Both the position numbers and the translations under genes were made by a program. A stretch of DNA of 12,051 nucleotides, from the NCBI GenBank assembly GCA_947653315.1, contig CANTGP010000050.1:1-12051 (forward strand). The letters run 5' to 3'. Origin of the DNA: an uncultured Lachnospiraceae bacterium (GTDB taxonomy: Bacteria; Bacillota; Clostridia; Lachnospirales; Lachnospiraceae). The notes below the pieces were generated by a model. It searched no databases, was not told where the DNA came from, and saw only the letters and a list, made by a program, of their open reading frames with translations. This document shows positions 7,041 to 12,051 of the stretch, one piece after another; the stretch's first letter is position 1, and each line of letters opens with the position of its first letter.

Positions 7041-8663
7041 TTACGGATTACTGATTCCTATCACATTAATACATGCCGGATTGTTATTTGATATATTATT
7101 AATTGCCTCCTGCAATGTATCATACCCATTTCCATTATTGTCCTTTACTACATATATTCCACTATTATCCGTAACATAGGCATTATGGACGGCATATTTC
7201 CCATTTCCATCTTTCGTGATACTAACCGTATGCACCTGTCTCATGATATCCGTTTCACTATTGTATGCCGTCACAATTACGGTATCACTGTTTATCCCAA
7301 TAATATTTATAACATCTTCCTCCCTGCTTCTTGTTGACAATACTTCATATCCATTTTCCTCAAAATACCTCTCAATTGCATAAGGAGAAGTTCCAAATAC
7401 TCCCCCCAATGCCGCCCCCTCTCTCTCATACATACTAATCAGATCCACCATTGACTGAGCAGTCATATTTTTTCCAAGTGCCAATAATGCATTATGAGTT
7501 GCCATAATTTCACAACCTGCAAACTTCATATCAGACCATGAACCAAACTTTACCTTTTCCCACTGTTGCTGATTTTCTATGTACGTATTATCTGTATATA
7601 TCTTATCAACACCGCTCAATGCCGCCATATTATTAATTGCATTTTCACTTATTGTTTTTTCTGATATGGGCACCAATTTCGCCATTACATCAAATCCGGC
7701 AAATACAACATCATTTGAGACTTTCTGAGGTAAAAAAGCCTTTATGTCAAATTTTATTTTTTTCTTTGCGTGGTCAATAAATGATCCTGCTATCGTTTTA
7801 TTATTATTCGTAACATCCAAATAAAGCCTTAACGCCTCCGTTGCTAAATTCATTGCTTGTTGTCCCGTTTCAAATGTATAATTTTTCAACACTTCATTGA
7901 CAACAACTAATGCACTTTTTTCCCTCTGCCCGGAAAAGACCGGATAAATAAAGCCTCCATGCCGACAAAATAAAATAGATGTCATAGTAATCCCTGATAA
8001 TACTCCTCTTTTGTCGTCTGTAAACGAAAGATAATTTTCTTCAAACATATAATTATCCCACTTATCATTTAATTTCATCAAATATTTGCAGCTGCCTTCT
8101 TTACGTTTTTCCAAACCGTTATCCGCTTCTTGATGAATTGCACGAAATACTGCTTTTTCCATTTCATTATCCGGTTGTCTTAAACAATTCCCAAAAAAGG
8201 GAATATTTATATTGCCGCTTCCCTGCATTGAGCCATAAACAGTGTCCGCCACTGTCGCATATTGTGAACCATTTACATTTGCATTGGAATTTTCAGTAAC
8301 ATTCAATCTTCCATATACCTTTTTTCCATCAAGTCCCCTGATTGCCGGTTTATCCGCATCCTTATTTGCATAATAAACATATTCTTTACCGTCCAACAAG
8401 ACCATTACATCCTCTTTCGTACAATTTGTGCATGTTAATACCGCACCATCCACCAAATATTCCTTACTTTCTAATTCCTTATAGTTTTTCTTTAAAAATG
8501 TTTCAATATCTTCATCCGACGATAATCCATTTCTTTCCGCTGTGCTATTTACTAATTCCCTTTTTTGGGTCATTGCAACCACTGTATTGGCCACAGCCTG
8601 TGTCATATCTTTTATAATATAATTCTTTGACATCACTTCATTTGCACTTTTGTTTTCCTCCAT
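7041..8663 (-). CDS. DUF4280 PAAR-like effector with C-terminal papain/C39-like peptidase domain
   Basis: A 540-residue modular effector candidate. The ATG at 8663 is chosen over one 10 codons earlier because GGAGG (8672-8676) sits 8 bases upstream. Residues 1-65 are a helical leader. Residues of about 68-246 match the DUF4280 (PAAR-like) pattern: YLVDGAVLTCTNC at 69-81, IPFFGNC at 154-160, and a closing CRHGGFIYPVFSGQ at 233-246; such domains cap the tip of contractile-injection spikes. Residues 250-370 are a mostly helical linker. Residues of about 375-540 have a papain/C39-like layout: FAGCEIMATHNALLALG with Cys384, FGTSPYAIERYFEENGY, a buried TVIVTAYN strand, HTVSI with His478, and YAVHNAY with Asn494, giving a plausible Cys-His-Asn triad. 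The classical upstream Gln is not evident. The gene is strikingly AT-rich against its neighbours. It follows an adaptor-like gene and precedes a lipoprotein, the typical adaptor-effector-immunity order. The target is unknown. Confidence 0.85.
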   Translation of the reverse strand: MEENKSANEVMSKNYIIKDMTQAVANTVVAMTQKRELVNSTAERNGLSSDEDIETFLKKNYKELESKEYLVDGAVLTCTNCTKEDVMVLLDGKEYVYYANKDADKPAIRGLDGKKVYGRLNVTENSNANVNGSQYATVADTVYGSMQGSGNINIPFFGNCLRQPDNEMEKAVFRAIHQEADNGLEKRKEGSCKYLMKLNDKWDNYMFEENYLSFTDDKRGVLSGITMTSILFCRHGGFIYPVFSGQREKSALVVVNEVLKNYTFETGQQAMNLATEALRLYLDVTNNNKTIAGSFIDHAKKKIKFDIKAFLPQKVSNDVVFAGFDVMAKLVPISEKTISENAINNMAALSGVDKIYTDNTYIENQQQWEKVKFGSWSDMKFAGCEIMATHNALLALGKNMTAQSMVDLISMYEREGAALGGVFGTSPYAIERYFEENGYEVLSTRSREEDVINIIGINSDTVIVTAYNSETDIMRQVHTVSITKDGNGKYAVHNAYVTDNSGIYVVKDNNGNGYDTLQEAINNISNNNPACINVIGISNP

Positions 8664-9171
8664 TGCATATTCCTCCACTCCCATCCATAACATCCGTCCT
8701 CATGCTTTTTAATAGTCCAAGAAAATTTACCCGTTCCCTTTTTTCTTCCTCCGCCGGAAAATGGTAACTGCCGAATACCATTCTTCCATCTACCGGAAGG
8801 AGAAACATACAGTGGCAGTCATCACATTCCATGCCTCCCGTCAGGAACATGCACCATCCCACTGTCCCTGCCGCAAGCCGGAAGGTTCTTGCCTGTTCCC
8901 GCAGACTTTCCGGGAATGCACGGTTAATGATCCTCTGTATTCCCATCAGTGCCGGATATACCTGTTCGTCCCGTAAGGGCTTTTCCAAAATGCTGCATGT
9001 AAAAATCCTGCGTCCTTCCGCATCCGAGAATATCTCCTGTGGTATCCTGGCGTATGGAAATCTTCTCCGCACTGCTTCCTCCTGCATCCTCCCGAGCCCT
9101 TCCGGAAATGCCAAAAGCAACCTCCCCTCCAGTATGGCTGTCTCCCTTCCGTCTTTTCTTTCCGTCTCCAT
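8638..9171 (-). CDS. DcrB/EagR-like adaptor candidate, first copy
   Basis: A 177-residue soluble protein just upstream of the effector; its stop lies 26 bases inside the effector's frame, suggesting coupled translation. I chose the ATG at 9171, which has AAAGGGGAACGG just upstream; an in-frame ATG at 9195 lacks such a site. The layout is strand-FPE-helix (GRLLLAFPEGLGRM), RFPYARIPQEIF, strand (RIFTCSIL), helix, strands (GTVGWCMFLTGG, CHCMFLLPVDGRMVFGSYHF) and a C-terminal helix ending LLKSMRTD. Its order matches the 222-residue protein at 5009-5677, and its last 20 codons match the relic at 5680-5766. The fold resembles DcrB/DUF1795, which includes the EagR chaperones that stabilise PAAR effectors of T6SS. 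Its position suggests it loads the DUF4280 effector onto VgrG1. The family call is by eye and the role is inferred. It may be the second half of a frameshifted longer gene (see 8924-9373). Confidence 0.72.
   Translation of the reverse strand: METERKDGRETAILEGRLLLAFPEGLGRMQEEAVRRRFPYARIPQEIFSDAEGRRIFTCSILEKPLRDEQVYPALMGIQRIINRAFPESLREQARTFRLAAGTVGWCMFLTGGMECDDCHCMFLLPVDGRMVFGSYHFPAEEEKRERVNFLGLLKSMRTDVMDGSGGICNGGKQKCK
8692..8750 (-). repeat. 59-bp direct repeat, right copy (adaptor 3' end)
   Basis: Lies inside the intact adaptor-like gene and encodes its C-terminal helix (EEEKRER, NFLGLLKSMR). Matches 5701-5759 at 51 of 59 positions in the same orientation, with no gaps. Confidence 0.85.
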
Positions 9172-9373
9172 TCCGTTCCCCTTTCCAGTCCGCATTTACA
9201 AAATCCACCGGTACCTCCCTCGTATATTCCCTGCTTTCCGCAGCAGTCCCGCCAAGAAGCACCTGTTCCATCCGCCTTACCGCCTGGTTCTTCACATCCA
9301 TGGCGTTCAGGCTGTTGATCTTATCGATTGCCGGGTTCTTTCCGATTCCCCCGATTTTTACGCTTTCACTCAT
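8924..9373 (-). CDS. Short frame after VgrG1, probably 5' half of a frameshifted adaptor gene
   Basis: An open frame beginning MSESVKIGGIGKNPAIDKIN at 9373, 70 bases after the VgrG1 stop, reads for 149 codons. The first 60 or so codons (to about 9195) have the GC-rich third positions of the neighbouring genes and a helix-forming sequence (VKNQAVRRMEQVLLGG), so they look truly coding. The remainder overlaps the adaptor-like gene in another frame and becomes Gly/Arg/Lys-rich low-quality sequence (GDGKKRRKG), which looks like run-through. A +1 shift near 9170-9195 would join the good first part to the adaptor-like frame and give one protein of about 235 residues, close to the 222 residues of the second adaptor copy. 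Whether this is a mutation, a sequencing error, recoding or two overlapping genes cannot be decided here. A more upstream ATG at 9412 is possible. Confidence 0.45.
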   Translation of the reverse strand: MSESVKIGGIGKNPAIDKINSLNAMDVKNQAVRRMEQVLLGGTAAESREYTREVPVDFVNADWKGERNGDGKKRRKGDSHTGGEVAFGISGRAREDAGGSSAEKISIRQDTTGDILGCGRTQDFYMQHFGKALTGRTGISGTDGNTEDH

Positions 9374-9443
9374 TTCTTCCCTTCTTTCCGCACGGCTTTC
9401 TTTATTGCCCATTCTTTATAGTTCTTTCTTTATGGTCCTCCTG

Positions 9444-11066
9444 TCATTTCCGATTTCCGAGCCTGCTGATTACCGGCATACACCCTGCCACCGCTTCCAT
9501 GTCCCCTCCGCCCAAATCCGCTGCCGGAATATTGGACAGGATTACTTCCGCCAGCCCGTCCACCGGGTATTCCTCCACCGTCTGGAGCGGCGGCGACTTC
9601 CGTCTTTTTTTCTCCGCCACCTGCGGTGCCGCAGCAAAATTGCCCTTTTTCCCGATGGCGTCAAAGGCATTGCACATGTTGATGACGGTCGGCGACAGCA
9701 GGTCCTTCCTGACCAAAGTCGCTTCCTTGGGCGTGGACAGCGTAACCGTCCTTCCCTTCATCTGTACCTGCCCTTCCGCCAGGAGTGACAGGCAGTTCAC
9801 CGTCCTCATGTCCAGCACCGACCCGTCCTTTAACGCCACTTCCGCATTCCGTTCCGGCATTCCCGCAAATCCCATTTCCGAGGGTTTCAGGTACATCCGC
9901 CTGCCGCCGTCCGTCGTAAAATACCGGTCATTGTAATCCGCGGTTTCCCCGCACCGCTCCCCGTTTTCCCTGACGGAGCGGACCACTGCCGCCCCCTGTT
10001 CACCCGCACGGGGAAAATACAGCGCCACCCTCGTCCCTGTCTCCGGCATGCAGTATGCCAGGTTTCCGGTAATGGGTTCCCACGGGAACGCATATGCGCC
10101 GGAAACAGGCTGTACCCTGTCTATGTCAAGGCGGAGCTTTACCTTCTCCCCTTCCGTTTCCAATACTTCGCCCTCCAGCATGACACCCCGCAGGGATTCC
10201 GCCGGTATCCGCTCCGTCCCGAAACACTGCCCCGGAAATACATGGCAGACGCACTCCAAAACGCCGCCCCGGGAAACCGTCCGGGCTTCCATGACGTAAA
10301 ACACCTTTCCCGTGACCCGTACCGCATCCCCCACATGCCGGAACCCGGCATCCGCAATCCGGCATCCCCTCATCCTGCCCTCCTGCAGCCTGTCCTCCTG
10401 CCTGCCCCGGAACGGTACAATGCCATACCCGTGTTCCCCTGCTTCCGGTTCCGTTCCGGTGCTTTCCTGCCGGTACATATAACCGCCGTCCCCCGTGTTT
10501 CCAATGCCCGCACGCAGGCATGTCCCTGCCGACGTATCCACTGCCGCAATACCGCCCCCAAGGCAGCTTAGAAGCCGGCGCAGAAACGCATAGTCCGTTT
10601 CCCGGTATTGTACCAGCGGGTATTCCAGCTTCCTGTCCGGCATGTTCCATACCAGCTTCCCACCGTATTCCCGTACAATTTCTTCCGCCACTTCACGGTA
10701 TGTCAGCGACATGTCCTGGAAGGACCTGGATTTTTTTCCGGTATCCATCTTCCATGTATTGGAAAGCGCACGGAGGGACAGCACGGTATGTCCCCCTTCC
10801 TCCGTCAGTTCCGCCGCCGTAAGGCTCCCTGCAAAAAGGATTTCCTCCACCGTCCCCCCGCTTCCGTCCCCTTTTACGGCGGATACCGTCATCCCGTTTT
10901 CCGTTATGTCAGCCAGTAACGGCTCCGCCTCGTCCCTTTTCACCACACCGCTGACTTCCGCCCTTGTATGTTCCCCGTACACGGCATGGATGCCGCATCC
11001 GAGCACCGTAAGCAGGCGGAACCTGCATTTCACCCTTAACTGTCCCAAAGTAATTTCCCCTGCCAT
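9444..11066 (-). CDS. VgrG/gpD-like spike protein of a contractile injection system (VgrG1)
   Basis: A 540-residue spike protein. The ATG at 11066 (MAGEITLGQL) is chosen because AAAGGG lies about 7 bases upstream and the 20 codons before it are Arg/Lys-rich and unlike the family. Residues of about 1-285 fit the gpD/gp27-like base, with FQDMSLTYREVAEEIV at 116-131 and QYRETDYAFLRRLLSCLGGG at 153-172. Residues of about 290-365 fit the gp5/gpV OB-fold (GVMLEGEVLETEGEKVKLRL, then YCMPETGTRVALYFP). Residues 375-455 form a short beta needle (RYFTTDGGRRMYLKP, VALKDGSVLDMRT, VQMKGRTVTLSTP). A tail of about 85 residues follows, with an unusual KKRRKSPP stretch at 486-493, and could be a docking extension for cargo. 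Such proteins trimerise at the tip of the tube and carry PAAR-type tips. The adaptor-like and DUF4280 effector genes directly downstream fit that role. Confidence 0.9.
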   Translation of the reverse strand: MAGEITLGQLRVKCRFRLLTVLGCGIHAVYGEHTRAEVSGVVKRDEAEPLLADITENGMTVSAVKGDGSGGTVEEILFAGSLTAAELTEEGGHTVLSLRALSNTWKMDTGKKSRSFQDMSLTYREVAEEIVREYGGKLVWNMPDRKLEYPLVQYRETDYAFLRRLLSCLGGGIAAVDTSAGTCLRAGIGNTGDGGYMYRQESTGTEPEAGEHGYGIVPFRGRQEDRLQEGRMRGCRIADAGFRHVGDAVRVTGKVFYVMEARTVSRGGVLECVCHVFPGQCFGTERIPAESLRGVMLEGEVLETEGEKVKLRLDIDRVQPVSGAYAFPWEPITGNLAYCMPETGTRVALYFPRAGEQGAAVVRSVRENGERCGETADYNDRYFTTDGGRRMYLKPSEMGFAGMPERNAEVALKDGSVLDMRTVNCLSLLAEGQVQMKGRTVTLSTPKEATLVRKDLLSPTVINMCNAFDAIGKKGNFAAAPQVAEKKRRKSPPLQTVEEYPVDGLAEVILSNIPAADLGGGDMEAVAGCMPVISRLGNRK

Positions 11067-11138
11067 ATTATATCCCTTTCCTTTCCGCATCCGGCGGCAT
11101 TTCCTTTCCCGCCGGTACGCACACATTCTTCCCTGTTA

Positions 11139-11930
11139 TCAGTCCCAGATAATCATCCGCCCGTCCATTCCCGCCGGGCCTGTCCCGCGCATCCCGTTCC
11201 CGCTGCGTATTTCCTCCAGGATGCCTTCCAGCCTGCGGAACGCTTCCCCGGTATCCGGAAGGTCCGCATCTTTTCCGGGTTTTTCCCCCGTCCGCCTCGC
11301 TATGTAGTCCTCCAGTACCCGGTAACTGACCGCTTCCCTGCCGTCCAGGAGGAAATAGGCAAACCGGACGTCCCCCTCCGGTGCATTCCCGCATTCCAAT
11401 ATCTTCCGGGCGAAGAAGTCCGTCACATCCTTTGACAGCGTACTCCCCCCTGCCGCCGACCATGTGGCATAGGCAAGGTTTACCGTGTCATATTCCGTCT
11501 GTATGTCATAGAAGTCCCTGTAATCGGTACGCAGCCTTGCACCCTCCTTCAACTGGAACCGGCAGAGCTCAATTTCCCCTTCCCCCCGTTCCAGCCTTCC
11601 GTCAAGGGCAAACTCCGAACGGTACAGGGTATAATCCGCCAGTTCCTCCTTCGCCGTCAGGCGGAATTTCAGGCTGACATAACCCTGCGTCGGGGCATAC
11701 GCCACCCGCTCCCCCCCTGCCAGCAGGAAGATGAAGTCCCGGCATTTGACGGTACCTGGGGAAATATGCAGCATCCCGTCTTCCGCCCTTACCCGGCATC
11801 CCGAAATAATCCCGTCCGGATAATCCTGGTACCTTACCTGCAGCGCCGCATACGAATAATCCCGTAATGCCCATAACAGTTCCTTTTTCATGATTCTTCC
11901 GCGTTCAAACGCGGGATATATGTGTTCCAT
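11139..11930 (-). CDS. Baseplate/fibre-associated protein of the injection system, function unassigned
   Basis: A 263-residue protein without signal peptide or membrane segment. The ATG at 11930 has GGAGG at 11935-11939, 4 bases upstream, and starts MEHIYPAFERGRIMKKELL. A weaker alternative is the ATG at 11891 (MKKELL). Residues 38-70 (PDGIISGCRVRAEDGMLHIS, then PGTVKCRDFIFLL) resemble the small beta module 'G.l.G..v....l.v.pG' found at the N-terminus of phage and injection-system baseplate or fibre proteins. The middle (75-185) is beta-rich, and 205-245 is a charged helical tail (AFRRLEGILEEIRSG). It lies between the end of an upstream gene and VgrG1, which places it among spike and baseplate components. 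That role is inferred from position and the weak N-terminal resemblance. A 72-base gap with no hairpin separates it from VgrG1. Confidence 0.78.
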   Translation of the reverse strand: MEHIYPAFERGRIMKKELLWALRDYSYAALQVRYQDYPDGIISGCRVRAEDGMLHISPGTVKCRDFIFLLAGGERVAYAPTQGYVSLKFRLTAKEELADYTLYRSEFALDGRLERGEGEIELCRFQLKEGARLRTDYRDFYDIQTEYDTVNLAYATWSAAGGSTLSKDVTDFFARKILECGNAPEGDVRFAYFLLDGREAVSYRVLEDYIARRTGEKPGKDADLPDTGEAFRRLEGILEEIRSGNGMRGTGPAGMDGRMIIWD

Positions 11931-11994
11931 GCCGCCTCCTTCTCCATTTCCCTGCGGATGTCCCTCCTGAAACCGCAACGTTCCACAGTCAAAA

Positions 11995-12051
11995 TTACCT
12001 GACATTAATTTGGCTGATATATAAATTGTCCGTGCCCTCCTGTACATAAAA
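11995..12051 (-). CDS. C-terminal end of an upstream gene
   Basis: At the right edge one minus-strand frame reads FYVQEGTDNLYISQINVR and stops with TAA at 11995-11997. The 64 bases between this stop and the next ATG carry the next gene's ribosome site. Only 18 residues are visible, too few to assign a family. The layout suggests another structural gene of the same cluster. Confidence 0.5.
   Translation of the reverse strand, partial: FYVQEGTDNLYISQINVR

Noticed and set aside
5768..7041. Terminator or promoter between effector and lipoprotein, or lipoprotein and adaptor-like gene
   Set aside because: The gaps are about 25 and 1-90 bases, and I saw no GC-rich hairpin with a T-run nor convincing -35/-10 pair in them.
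11901..11916. Inverted repeat with 7-base arms (ccgcgtt ca aacgcgg)
   Set aside because: It lies inside the coding start of the 263-residue gene, the loop is only 2 bases and no T-run follows, so neither a terminator nor an operator is supported.
11888..11947. 19-codon frame MEKEAAWNTYIPRLNAEES ending in TGA that overlaps the ATG at 11891
   Set aside because: The ATGA overlap is suggestive, but the better ribosome site and the family-like GRIMKKELL segment favour translation from 11930 through this region in the other frame.
1..12051. CRISPR array, tRNA, rRNA, transposase or integrase genes
   Set aside because: No regularly spaced repeats, RNA gene-like sequence or recombinase motifs were seen; nearly the whole window is coding on one strand.

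Overview
All recognisable genes in this window lie on the minus strand, so the text below follows transcription, from the right end towards position 1. Neighbours are separated by at most about 75 bases or overlap by ATGA. No promoter or intrinsic terminator is visible, so this looks like one long operon or its distal part. The genes have strong purine-rich Shine-Dalgarno sites (GGAGG type), one lipoprotein signal and other single-membrane export signals. This suggests a Gram-positive bacterium of the Clostridia, possibly Lachnospiraceae, but that is inferred from gene types and translation signals and not from any marker gene.

Right part (about 9,440-12,051): the tail of an upstream gene, a 263-residue protein with a fibre/baseplate-like N-terminus, and a 540-residue VgrG/gpD-type spike (VgrG1). 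These are parts of a contractile injection system (phage-tail-like, T6SS/eCIS-like). No sheath, tube or AAA+ ATPase gene is in the window, so it is probably the spike and effector end of a larger cluster.

Middle (about 5,770-9,373): a short open frame that runs out of phase into a 177-residue protein resembling the DcrB/EagR (DUF1795-type) adaptor fold. Next comes a 540-residue effector candidate with a DUF4280 (PAAR-like) spike-tip domain joined to a C-terminal papain/C39-like cysteine peptidase-like domain. Then follows a 415-residue lipoprotein with a beta-propeller look, a candidate immunity protein by position. The effector gene is far more AT-rich than the spike genes, as expected of an exchanged toxin cassette.

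Left part (1 to about 5,766): a 28-codon relic of a second copy of the adaptor gene's 3' end, another adaptor-like gene (222 residues), a second smaller VgrG-like protein (468 residues), an 867-residue exported protein with one calcium-loop-like motif and three copies of a 'GWKA...FRYYFYP' module, and a further exported protein with a DxNxDGxxD loop that runs off the window.

Working model (inference): VgrG1 carries the DUF4280-peptidase effector, loaded by the adaptor-like protein, and the lipoprotein protects the producer or kin. VgrG2, with its own adaptor-like partner, forms a second spike module. The exported FG-GAP-like and triple-repeat proteins are unexplained and may be surface partners, immunity proteins or cargo. 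The relic shows that the adaptor/effector slot has been rearranged by recombination between adaptor genes.
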